Assembly (NCBI GenBank): GCA_015698285.1
Contig: CP048685.1
Span: 744,001-808,000, forward strand
Reading direction: 5' to 3'
Origin: Candidatus Nitronauta litoralis
GTDB lineage: Bacteria > Nitrospinota > Nitrospinia > Nitrospinales > Nitrospinaceae
Length of the DNA stretch: 64,000 bases
The first letter of the stretch is position 1. Each line of letters opens with the position of its first letter. The notes beneath the pieces were generated by a model. That model had not been told where the DNA came from. It saw only the letters and a program-made list of their open reading frames with translations, and searched no databases. Of this stretch, positions 17,648 to 26,547 are shown piece by piece. A program made the position numbers and the translations under genes.

Positions 17648-20600
17648 ATGACCCATCCCTCAAAACGTCTCAAAAATCTGTCGCCGGAAGAAATCGCTAC
17701 CCTCTTTTTGAGCGAATTCGCGTCCAGCACCACCTCCAAAGAGGCACGTGCTTTTCTGGGCGCGTTTCGGGAAAAAGTTTCGGCTTCCGATTTTCCTCCA
17801 GAGCGAATGGACGATGCAAAGAAAGTTTTAAAATCCCTCAATGATCTGTTTGTGGTCGAAACGCCCGAACCGTTTTGCCGTAAAGTTGAAGGTGGTCTCA
17901 AACCTTCTCCGCCCTCGGGAATGACTTGGGCTCCTGATGGAGGCCTGATCATTGCGGATGACTTCAACCACCGTATCCAGGTTTACGATGCGAACCACAG
18001 CCTCAAAATTCAGTTTGGCTCTAAAGGGAAAAATCCGGGCGAGTTTCAATATCCCAAAGGCATTGCACTGGACCCGGCGGGCCATCTTTATGTAGCCGAC
18101 GGATGGAACCACCGCGTCCAGAAATTTGATCTCGAAGGAAATTTTATCGGCGCGTTCGGCGAATTTGGTGAAGGCCCTGGCCAGATGAATGAGCCCTGGG
18201 ATGTGCTGGTGGATTCTACCGGACGCATAGTGGTGGTGGAACGCTACAACCATCGTCTTCAGTTTTTTGATTCGGATGGCAATTCACTGGGTTGGACCGG
18301 ACAACGCGCAACTGTGTTCGAAGATCAGCTGGCGTTCATTTATGAAACATCCGCGGCATTGGCACCGCGTCCGGCGCTGGAGTTTCCCACCTGCCTGGAC
18401 GAAGATTCTCTCGGCAATTTTTTCCTCACAGACAGCGCCAATCATAGAATTCTGAAGTTTGACAGTGAATGGAATCTAATAAAAAGTTTTGGCAGTCAGG
18501 GAGATCGTCCCGGACAATTTCAATACCCCCTGAGTTTGTCTATTGATGATGGCGGACTCCTTTACGTTGCGGATTTAAACAACAACCGCATCCAGAAGTT
18601 TACCGGAGAAGGGGTTTTCATTGAAGCTTTCTCCGAAGGCCAGGGCGGCGCAGCATTAAAAATGCCAGGACTGGTCCTTGCAGGGAAAGACGGAGCGCTT
18701 GTGATCGCACTCACTCTTGATGCCACTCTACACAGGTTTCAATCCCCCACCCTCACTTCGGACAAAACCTACCAGGCCCTTTCTGCTTTACAACCCGATT
18801 CAGCCGAAATCAGACTTTCACACAGCCATCACCTTGAAGACAGTGGACATAGAGAGGCCGCTTTAAACCTGTGTCAACAGACCCTCGACCTTACGGCGAC
18901 AAAACCTCTTTCAAAAGAAGCTGAAACTCTGCCCGCCACCTGGTCGAACCTTGCCAGCAAAGTGGAATCGACTGAACCCCTGCTGGGCACTCTTATTCAG
19001 TTGGGGCTGATACACGCTAACCGGCGCGGGCACCTTCTTAAACAATTTCAGGAATGGACAGATTTTCTGCCGAGCTACTGTGGGCGGTTGGTGGAAGAGC
19101 AAAATAATATCCTGAATCACAATGAAGATCCGTTGGAGTTTGACCGCGAGCTTTTCAATATGAAAAGCCAGGACAAAGCCCTGTTCCGCAGCACCCGTCT
19201 TGCGATGGTTGAGTACCGGGAGTCGGTTGCCCGACTGGAAAACGCTTTTCGTGAAACTCTCCTGCTACCGCTTGAGGATCCGTTTCTCATACCCTTGATG
19301 GCCCAGATCAAACAGGAGTTTGAAGATGTGGGCGAACTTCTTGTGCAATTACTAAAGCGCAAGGAACAGAGTGAGACCTTCCTCATCAAAACTTTACAGG
19401 ATGAACGCGGCGCCCAGGAACACTGGGCCGAGTTTGTGGCCAACCACAGCATCAGCAACCGGATTTCCGAACAGGTGCGACAGTTGATCGTCGAGTTCCT
19501 GGCACACGCACGACTGCTCGACACGGCTGCAAAACGATTTTCGAATTGTAAACCTGTAACAGAAACCCTCCGGTCGACTTTATGGAATGAAGGCACAGTC
19601 AACCTGTTTGGACAGGTCCTGCTGGGATTTCAGGAAGACCCGGACCTTGTTGCCCATATGCAGGGCATCTTCATGGGGCTTCTCGATGGATGGAAAACGC
19701 AGACGGAAAACGACGGACCACCGGTCGCCTCCTTTTCCACCGAGGACATCGCCGCATTCGAATTTGATCGCGAAGAGTTATCGCCTGCGGAACTGACTCG
19801 ATCCTATCGCATCGGCGGTAGCCCAATTAAGATTCAACCTGATGGAGTATTGTTGGGCGGCGAGCTGTACCCTGTTGGGCTGGTTGCCGGAAAAGAAAGC
19901 GACGTGGGTGCAAAACTTGAAAGTATTCTGCAGAACCAGAGTGTCTACAGCGAAAAGATTATTGATGTCCTTAAACAGTCCGGGGATTTGCGGAAACAGA
20001 AACTGGAACTTGAAACGCGCCTGCATTCTGTCGACGTGCGGGACAAGGCCACCCCCGTGCAAATTGGCAACAACGTGCGTGTGATCGATTTCCAGATCAA
20101 TCTGCTGCAACGCATGAACCAGACGCTCGCGGTCAACGAGATGAACAACCTCGTCCGGCTGGTCATCGGGGCCGCTCTGCTGGCTTCGACGGATGCTGGC
20201 AAAGCTATACTGGCCGGACTCGACCTGCCTTCTTCGATTAATAAACTTGTTCAAAGTGAATTACAACAGTTGCATCAACTCAAACAGGAATGGAAAGAAG
20301 TGGGCCTGTTCCACGCCGGTTTGCAGGGACGGCTGGCAGGCATTTCAAATGAACTGGAACCGGAAAAGGTCAAAGAAATTGAAGCACTGCAGAACCAGGT
20401 GGCCAAATCGGATTTCAATTATCTGCAAAAAACTGCGACCGTTTACCGGCAGGCCAACCTAACCGGACTTCTGCAAAAACTGGATGACGCGTTGAATCCT
20501 GAGGCAACGGCTGAAAGCGCTCCCACTTTTTCACATTACGTTGGGAGTTTTGGTCATGCCGACAGCGGATTTTTGTATCCGTTCGGTGCGGCGCATCTGA

Positions 20601-21358
20601 AAAATGGCGAACTACTCGCCACCGATAATAAGAAACATTGCGTGATGCGGTTCTCATCCGAAGGTGTTTATCAAGGAAACTTCGGACGGTTCGGCAACGG
20701 ACCCGGCGCACTGAACTCGCCTTTTGGCATTGCGGTATCACCAGACCAGACTGTATACGTCGCTGACAACGGGAACCGGCGCATTACCGCGTTCGATGCC
20801 AACGGACATTTCCTGAACTCCCTTGGCAACACGGGACCGGAAGAAAACCGCATTGGTCTGGCCTACAGTGTTGCTGTAGATTCCGAAAACAACGTGTGGG
20901 TACCCGACACCGAAAAGAATCGCATCCAGGTGTTCTCTTCATCAGGAGAGTTGCAAAAAGTTTTTGGAAAAGAAAACGACACCGCAACTGACCTCGACAA
21001 TCCCACCGCAGTGTGTCCGCTTGATGATGGTGGATTCATAGTCAGTGACCGATCGGAATACATCCTCAAACGATTCGATAAGGACGGAGGACTGGTGACA
21101 TCGGTTGACACGACCCAAGCCACGTTGGGAGAAGCCTACAGTCTGGTTCATCACCCGGATCATGGATTGTTTGTTTCCGACACCTTCAACTGCCAGATAC
21201 TTTGTCTCGACCTGGATTTAAATGTTAAGTGGGTTCACAACCAGACCGGCCGACGCGGCGGACAGGTTTTTAGAATTGGCGGCCTCTCAATTTCAAACAA
21301 TCAACTTTTCGTCGCCGACTACGATAATATTCGCGTGCAGGTTTTTGATTTAATATAA
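17648..21358 (+). CDS. Giant NHL-repeat protein: two beta-propeller halves flanking an alpha-helical/coiled-coil core
   Basis: 1236 residues, no signal peptide or membrane segment. Residues ~85-360 contain several NHL repeats (LIIADDFNHRIQVYD, LYVADGWNHRVQKFD, VVERYNHRLQFFD, LYVADLNNNRIQKF). Residues ~360-950 are helical and charged, with long coiled-coil stretches. Residues ~960-1236 carry a second set (VYVADNGNRRITAFD, VWVPDTEKNRIQVF, LFVADYDNIRVQVFD). NHL propellers bind proteins, RNA or sugars and act as scaffolds. The gene diverges from the radical SAM cassette and follows the TPR-rich cluster, so a scaffold role for those enzymes is possible but unproven. ATG 17648 lacks a ribosome site. 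Confidence 0.85.
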   Translation: MTHPSKRLKNLSPEEIATLFLSEFASSTTSKEARAFLGAFREKVSASDFPPERMDDAKKVLKSLNDLFVVETPEPFCRKVEGGLKPSPPSGMTWAPDGGLIIADDFNHRIQVYDANHSLKIQFGSKGKNPGEFQYPKGIALDPAGHLYVADGWNHRVQKFDLEGNFIGAFGEFGEGPGQMNEPWDVLVDSTGRIVVVERYNHRLQFFDSDGNSLGWTGQRATVFEDQLAFIYETSAALAPRPALEFPTCLDEDSLGNFFLTDSANHRILKFDSEWNLIKSFGSQGDRPGQFQYPLSLSIDDGGLLYVADLNNNRIQKFTGEGVFIEAFSEGQGGAALKMPGLVLAGKDGALVIALTLDATLHRFQSPTLTSDKTYQALSALQPDSAEIRLSHSHHLEDSGHREAALNLCQQTLDLTATKPLSKEAETLPATWSNLASKVESTEPLLGTLIQLGLIHANRRGHLLKQFQEWTDFLPSYCGRLVEEQNNILNHNEDPLEFDRELFNMKSQDKALFRSTRLAMVEYRESVARLENAFRETLLLPLEDPFLIPLMAQIKQEFEDVGELLVQLLKRKEQSETFLIKTLQDERGAQEHWAEFVANHSISNRISEQVRQLIVEFLAHARLLDTAAKRFSNCKPVTETLRSTLWNEGTVNLFGQVLLGFQEDPDLVAHMQGIFMGLLDGWKTQTENDGPPVASFSTEDIAAFEFDREELSPAELTRSYRIGGSPIKIQPDGVLLGGELYPVGLVAGKESDVGAKLESILQNQSVYSEKIIDVLKQSGDLRKQKLELETRLHSVDVRDKATPVQIGNNVRVIDFQINLLQRMNQTLAVNEMNNLVRLVIGAALLASTDAGKAILAGLDLPSSINKLVQSELQQLHQLKQEWKEVGLFHAGLQGRLAGISNELEPEKVKEIEALQNQVAKSDFNYLQKTATVYRQANLTGLLQKLDDALNPEATAESAPTFSHYVGSFGHADSGFLYPFGAAHLKNGELLATDNKKHCVMRFSSEGVYQGNFGRFGNGPGALNSPFGIAVSPDQTVYVADNGNRRITAFDANGHFLNSLGNTGPEENRIGLAYSVAVDSENNVWVPDTEKNRIQVFSSSGELQKVFGKENDTATDLDNPTAVCPLDDGGFIVSDRSEYILKRFDKDGGLVTSVDTTQATLGEAYSLVHHPDHGLFVSDTFNCQILCLDLDLNVKWVHNQTGRRGGQVFRIGGLSISNNQLFVADYDNIRVQVFDLI

Positions 21359-21389
21359 AAACCTTTGTCCTTTTTTCCCTGAAAAAATT

Positions 21390-22123
21390 ATGAATTGGTC
21401 TTCGGAAAAAATCCTACAGACTCTAGATCTATGTGCGGAAAACAACACTTTCCCCATGCTGGACAATGGCTATGTTTATCTTGCTGCAACACGAATGTCA
21501 CTTTTTTTCTCCAAAGAAGATTGGGGACTTTCAATTGAAGTATTTGGTTTTTCACCACGTTCAGGGTTACCTGACCTTCATATTTACAATTTTTCCAGCA
21601 AATTAAATAATAGGGATAAAGCTTCCGATTACTCTTCTCACGAAGCCTATGAAAATTATTTAAAAAACCACCCAAACGATGAATTTCGTTTCTTTTACCC
21701 TATCAAAATGACAACTGGATAAACCAGGAGGATCCTGAATCTATTAATGATCAAGGTATTTGTAATTTAAGAAGAAAAGAAATTCTCCTACCACCCATAG
21801 AAAAATATCAAGAACTGGAGATAACACTTGAAAATGAAAGACCTCAAGTATTTGAGTTTTGCCGCTATTTGGCAGCAATAGAAAGGGAAGCAATACTTGC
21901 CACCGAAGAAGAGAGGAGAATTAGTATTTTACCTTCGATGCAACAGATACTACAGATTGAAGAATGGTATCACCCCGATTTGGTCGAAGAAGAACTCCCA
22001 AGCCAAACAGAAACCTTTCAACAAATTTCCAAGGTTTTGGAATCCGGCGATGTTTCCATGTACCAACCCTCATTAGAACCCAACACGCACTGGAAAAACT
22101 GGCCCGATGGTGGCACGTTGTGA
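21390..22123 (+). pseudogene. Frameshifted uncharacterised gene (DUF7003-like)
   Basis: Two reading frames join into one plausible protein of ~245 residues. Frame one runs from ATG 21390 to a stop at 21722, ending ...DEFRFFYP then unrelated residues. The second frame, readable from about 21701 as YQNDNWINQEDPE, runs to the stop at 22123. A single missing base near 21699-21703 (in a TACCC run) accounts for the shift. The N-terminal part (TFPMLDNGYVYLAATR, WGLSIEVFGF) resembles my recollection of the DUF7003 family, of unknown function. It is either a fresh pseudogene or a sequencing error. Neighbouring genes are also broken, which favours decay. Confidence 0.6.
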
Positions 22124-22191
22124 TCTCATTGCCTTAAACGTAGCTAGTGCCGCTATCAAGCAAACTTATTGTTTAAAAAATTTCCTACCCC

Positions 22192-22787
22192 TCATTTAGC
22201 AACTTTAACCACGGGAATTCCGTTGGTGCCGGACGGGATGTAGACCGTCGTGTGGTTCGGGCTGTCGGCCATTTTGAGTTGTGCCTGTATGGCTTCGTGC
22301 TGCAGGTACTGTTCGGTCAATGTGGTGTTGATGATCTTCTGCGCTTCAGCAATGACGCGCGCTTCTTCTACACGAATCTCCGCCTCCTTCTGCGTGATTT
22401 TGCGGGCGACTTCCTTACCGCCCAGGTTCTCCACCACCTCTTTGGATTTATCCGGTTCGATCTGGGCAATCATCTGGACCGGGAGGTGACCATCAGGTCG
22501 TCCATCGTCAGAATCTTGAAAGCTCCGTGGAAAGTTGCCGGGCGCATGTCGATATTGGTCGCCCGGTTGCGAAACAGGGAAAACCCGCAATTACCGGGTC
22601 CGGGAACCGAGCCCGCATTACCGCCCTTGCCAAAAATTCGGGGCACTTTCCGGACATACCCGTTGTGCCCTGCTGGAATGTGGACATGGGTATATAATGT
22701 GGAAACAACCAGGGTAACTAAAAAAGATAGAACCAGAACCCCAATTTGGCTATAGAAACTCTCTTTAACCTCTAAAACCAGATCCAC
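22192..22787 (-). pseudogene. Internally deleted SPFH/prohibitin-family membrane protein remnant
   Basis: The N-terminal frame (22787 downwards) has a membrane anchor (VLVLSFLVTLVVSTLY) and a prohibitin-like start: PAGHNGYVRKVPRIFGKGG, then SLFRNRATNIDMRP and ILTMDDLMVT, where it runs into a stop. The C-terminal part resumes in another frame at about 22490 with EPDKSKEVVENLGG and ends HEAIQAQLKMADSPNHTTVYIPSGTNGIP, the usual end of this family. Most of the SPFH core (roughly 130-150 residues by comparison with normal length) is missing and the halves are out of frame. The product cannot be functional. Confidence 0.72.
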
Positions 22788-22953
22788 CCCATTTTTTCAT
22801 GACAGCCTCCGGAGAAAATCCCTGGGAATCGAGGTCATAACCCCCAATTGGGGACTGCCCCTGAATGGCCTTATAAACCCTGTTTAATCCCGCTTCCGAA
22901 GAAAAAGTGGAAAATCGGACAAAAACCGGCTGATTGAGTATGCCTCTCTTCAC
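22765..22953 (-). pseudogene. Possible catalase-like fragment
   Basis: A 62-residue frame contains NQPVFVRFSTF followed by a YDLDSQGF stretch. PVFVRFST is a hallmark of haem catalases (the strand near the distal haem pocket), but the rest does not match a catalase and no flanking catalase sequence is visible. It overlaps the start of the broken SPFH gene. It may be a scrap of a deleted gene or coincidence. Confidence 0.22.
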
Positions 22954-23185
22954 CTCCGATTTCCTAACATTTGAATTGATTTTGGGAGTCTAATCTTATA
23001 GTATTCCACAGTTCCAATCCCAGTTTGGGCTTTCACCTATGACCTGATTTTTAAACGGTTTTGGTCAAAGGTGAGTGTCCAAACAGGGCGTTGGAAAGGT
23101 CTATCCCCTTGGAAGAAATTCAATCTTCCCGGCTCCATTCTCCGAGGTATTTCAGGTTTGGGCCGGAAAAATAAGGATATTGCTG

Positions 23186-24979
23186 ATGACCGCTTCAAAC
23201 CCGCTAAAGATTACCGATGTCATCCTGCGCGATGCACACCAGTCCCTGCTCGCCACCCGGATGAAAACCGAAGACATGCTCCCCATCGCGGGCAAGCTCG
23301 ATCAGGTGGGATTCTTCTCACTCGAGATGTGGGGAGGCGCGACCTTCGATGCCTGTGTCCGTTTCCTCAACGAGGACCCCTGGGACCGGGCACGTCAACT
23401 CAAGATAAAAGCACCCAATACCCCTTTCCAGATGCTCCTGCGCGGGCAGAACCTGCTGGGCTACCGTCATTACGCAGACGATATTGTTGAGCGGTTCGTC
23501 AAACAATCCTGCGATGTCGGTATCGACATCTTCCGGATTTTCGACGCACTCAATGATTTCCGCAACATCCGGAAAGCCATGGAAACGGCCAAACAGTACG
23601 GCGGGACTGTAGAGGGAACCATCAGCTACACCGTCAGCCCGGTTCATACGGTAGAACGCTACATCAAGATGGCCAAAGTCCTGGAAGACATGGGGTCGGA
23701 CATCATCTGCCTCAAAGACATGGCGGGACTGCTGACCCCTGAAACAACCGCGGGCATCATCAAAGGAATTAAGGAAACAGTCAAACTGCCAGTCCATTTA
23801 CATTCGCATGCCACCACAGGACTGGTTGGCATGAACTTCATGCGTGCCATCGACGCTGGAGTGGACATGGTTGATACCACGATTTCTGCTATGTCCATGG
23901 GCACCTCTCATTACCCCACGGAATGTCTGGTGGCTGCTCTTAAGGGAACCGAACGCGACACGGGTCTGGACCTCGACCTGTTGCATGAAATCGCTGACTA
24001 CTTTAAGGAAGTACGTACCCATTACGCTGAATTTGAAAGCGACTTCAAAGGCGTCGATGTCAAAATCCTCGATTCACAGATTCCAGGCGGCATGATTTCC
24101 AACATGGAAAACCAGCTCAAGGAGCAAAACGCGATCGACAAGCTTGACGATGTTCTCCTTGAAGTACCGCGCGTCCGCAAGGATATGGGGTATCCCCCTC
24201 TCGTAACTCCTACGAGTCAGATTGTAGGGTCGCAAGCCACATTGAACATCCTGACCGGCGAGCGTTACAAGGTGATCACCAAGGAAACCCGTGATTGTGT
24301 GATGGGAAAGTATGGGCAACTTCCTGCAGAAATTGAACCGACCCTGCTTGAAAAAGTAAGCGAGGGGAAAAAAATCATCGACTGTCGGCCTGCCGACCTG
24401 CTTGAACCGGAGTGGGAAGACCTCTGCAAGGAACTGGGCGATAAGCACACGTCTGATGAGGACCGGTTGACTTATGCCATGTTTCCCAAAGTGGCGCTCA
24501 AGTTTTTTGAAACACGTGGCAAGCCGCTTCCTGAAAAAGCGCCCGCATCCAACGGGTCCAGCGCAACCCCGGCAGCAGCACCAGCCGCGGCACCCGCGCC
24601 TGCCGCAACCCAGGGACCTGCAGCCTACACCGTCCATGTCAATGGCAAACCTTACAACGTTCAGGTTGCGCCGGCAGGAACAGCCGTTGCCGCAGCCCCT
24701 GCACCCGCGGCAGCACCTGCAGCCGCCACGGCCCAGGAAGCCGCACCTGCAAGTGGTGGAGGTGGTGGATCAGCAGTCACGTCTCCATTACCGGGATCAG
24801 TCTTCGCTCTGAAATGTCAGGTTGGCCAAGTGGTCAATAAAGGCGATGCTGTAATCGTATTGGAATCCATGAAAATGGAAAGTGAAGTTCATGCTCACGT
24901 ATCCGGTCGTATTGATGCCATCCTGGTACAGGAGGGTGCCAATGTTCAAACCGGTGACGAACTGGTCTTGATCGTCTAA
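23186..24979 (+). CDS. oadA: Oxaloacetate decarboxylase alpha / pyruvate carboxylase subunit B-type protein with biotinyl domain
   Basis: 597 residues. A TIM-barrel carboxyltransferase begins [17 protein letters not shown], with the metal and substrate motifs [17 protein letters not shown] and [17 protein letters not shown]-type domain follows, then an Ala-Pro-rich linker (~455-520) and a C-terminal biotinyl domain with ESMKMES; the biotinylated lysine is about residue 563. It transfers carboxyl from oxaloacetate (or a relative) to biotin for the membrane subunit. ATG 23186 has AAGGA eight bases upstream, preferred over in-frame upstream codons. The stop TAA shares its last base with the oadB ATG. 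The neighbouring beta and gamma genes argue for a Na+-pump rather than a stand-alone pyruvate carboxylase. Confidence 0.92.
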   Translation: MTASNPLKITDVILRDAHQSLLATRMKTEDMLPIAGKLDQVGFFSLEMWGGATFDACVRFLNEDPWDRARQLKIKAPNTPFQMLLRGQNLLGYRHYADDIVERFVKQSCDVGIDIFRIFDALNDFRNIRKAMETAKQYGGTVEGTISYTVSPVHTVERYIKMAKVLEDMGSDIICLKDMAGLLTPETTAGIIKGIKETVKLPVHLHSHATTGLVGMNFMRAIDAGVDMVDTTISAMSMGTSHYPTECLVAALKGTERDTGLDLDLLHEIADYFKEVRTHYAEFESDFKGVDVKILDSQIPGGMISNMENQLKEQNAIDKLDDVLLEVPRVRKDMGYPPLVTPTSQIVGSQATLNILTGERYKVITKETRDCVMGKYGQLPAEIEPTLLEKVSEGKKIIDCRPADLLEPEWEDLCKELGDKHTSDEDRLTYAMFPKVALKFFETRGKPLPEKAPASNGSSATPAAAPAAAPAPAATQGPAAYTVHVNGKPYNVQVAPAGTAVAAAPAPAAAPAAATAQEAAPASGGGGGSAVTSPLPGSVFALKCQVGQVVNKGDAVIVLESMKMESEVHAHVSGRIDAILVQEGANVQTGDELVLIV

Positions 24980-26160
24980 TGGAATTCACACTCTCAGATT
25001 CATTGTCGCGAATTGCGGCATCGACGGGTTTCTCTGCCCTGACCGGCGGGCATGCGGTGATGCTGGTAATTTCATGTGTCCTGTTTTACCTGGCCATCTA
25101 TAAGGAGTTTGAACCTCTTCTCCTGTTGCCGATTGGTATGGGGTGCATGCTGGCCAATCTTCCCATGAGTGGCCTGGCCAATACCGATGTGGGTGGCCTC
25201 TTTTACCATTTCTATTTCGGTGTGAAGCATGAAATTCTGCCACCTCTGATATTCCTTGGGGTGGGGGCGTTAACGGACTTCGGCCCCATGCTGGCAAATC
25301 CCTATACATTATTACTGGGAGCTGCTGCTCAACTGGGTGTTTATACAACACTCATCGGCGCGGTTGTTCTCGGATTCAATATGCAGGAAGCCAGCGCGAT
25401 AGGCATCATTGGTGGCGCAGATGGACCGACTTCGATTTTCCTGGCGGCCAAGCTTGCGCCACATCTACTCGGACCAATCGCTGTTGCAGCTTATTCTTAT
25501 ATGTCGCTGGTGCCGTTGATCCAACCGCCAATCATGCGATTCTTCACTACCAAAAAAGAACGCCAGGTGAAAATGGAGCAGCTCAAGCCCATCTCACCCC
25601 ATGTAAAAATTATTTTCCCGATAGCGGTCACTCTCATCTGCTGTTTGATGCTCCCGGGTGTTGCTCCACTGCTGGGAATGTTGATGCTGGGCAACCTGTT
25701 TCGCGAAAGCGGTGTAACCCAGCGCCTCAGTGATACCGCGCAAACACACTTGATCAACATTGTCACAATCCTGCTGGCGCTTTCAGTCGGTTCTTCCATG
25801 ACCGCCGAATCATTCCTGACCATAGAGACGATCAAGATCATCGTTCTCGGTTTGATCGCCTTTTGTTTTGCAACAGCAGGCGGTGTTTTATTTGGAAAGT
25901 TTATGTACTACGTCACCAAGGGCAAGGTCAATCCGCTGATTGGTTCGGCGGGTGTGTCTGCCGTACCGATGGCGGCACGCGTCTCGCAAAAAGTTGGCGC
26001 GGAGGAGTTAAAAGGGAACTATCTTTTGATGCACGCGATGGGACCAAACGTAGCGGGTGTGATCGGCAGTGCTGTGGCGGCGGGAGTTTTCCTGTCTCTA
26101 TTCGGCGGTGATGTTGGTGGAGCCGCCCATACTGCGATGGTTCTCACGGCAGGAGAATAA
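24979..26160 (+). CDS. oadB: Na+-translocating decarboxylase beta subunit
   Basis: 393 residues, about ten hydrophobic segments, usual length for the family. [14 protein letters not shown] contains the conserved aspartate needed for Na+ transport and carboxybiotin decarboxylation, and [20 protein letters not shown] and [18 protein letters not shown] are the C-terminal signatures. It couples decarboxylation of carboxybiotin on the alpha subunit to Na+ export across the inner membrane. The start overlaps the oadA stop by one base; oadG follows after four bases. Confidence 0.94.
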   Translation: MEFTLSDSLSRIAASTGFSALTGGHAVMLVISCVLFYLAIYKEFEPLLLLPIGMGCMLANLPMSGLANTDVGGLFYHFYFGVKHEILPPLIFLGVGALTDFGPMLANPYTLLLGAAAQLGVYTTLIGAVVLGFNMQEASAIGIIGGADGPTSIFLAAKLAPHLLGPIAVAAYSYMSLVPLIQPPIMRFFTTKKERQVKMEQLKPISPHVKIIFPIAVTLICCLMLPGVAPLLGMLMLGNLFRESGVTQRLSDTAQTHLINIVTILLALSVGSSMTAESFLTIETIKIIVLGLIAFCFATAGGVLFGKFMYYVTKGKVNPLIGSAGVSAVPMAARVSQKVGAEELKGNYLLMHAMGPNVAGVIGSAVAAGVFLSLFGGDVGGAAHTAMVLTAGE

Positions 26161-26164
26161 AGTT

Positions 26165-26437
26165 ATGGTTGCGCAGGCAGTTCAAGTCTCAATCCTTGCA
26201 ATGGGAGTGATCTTTACCGTATTGACCATTCTCATCGGGGTGATCCAGGTCCTCGTAAAATTTATTCCTTACCAGGAGCCACCTGCAAAAGCACCAACAG
26301 CCTCTTCGCGAACAACTGCAGGGGGAGCAGGCTCTGAAGAGGAATCCGAAGTCCTCGCCGCCATCCACGTCGCCGTCGCTCACCACCGGGGCGAATCCCC
26401 GCAATCCATCCAGATCACCAACGTCCAGTCGCAGTAA
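26165..26437 (+). CDS. oadG: Na+-translocating decarboxylase gamma-like subunit
   Basis: 90 residues: one N-terminal membrane span (SILAMGVIFTVLTILIGVI), an Ala/Pro/Ser-rich linker, then a short soluble tail. This is the architecture of OadG-type subunits, which anchor the alpha subunit and stabilise the complex. ATG 26165 is preceded by AGGAG at the end of oadB. Sequence conservation in this family is low, so the call relies on size, topology and position. Confidence 0.75.
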   Translation: MVAQAVQVSILAMGVIFTVLTILIGVIQVLVKFIPYQEPPAKAPTASSRTTAGGAGSEEESEVLAAIHVAVAHHRGESPQSIQITNVQSQ

Positions 26438-26547
26438 CTCCTCGAAATAGAACCTCGATGACCTGCAAGCAAAACTCTCCTTGTAAACGGCTCAAATAAT
26501 TAAAAGGATTTGCGCCGGATTAAAATACCGGTTAAAAAAATTGGTAA

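Noticed and set aside
22252-22755. Plus-strand frame of 167 codons across the SPFH remnant
   Set aside because: Antisense to sequence with strong prohibitin similarity on the other strand; no recognisable motif.
24074-24637. Minus-strand frame of 187 codons across oadA
   Set aside because: Antisense shadow of a fully conserved gene; rich in Cys and Gly from reverse reading of the Ala-Pro linker.
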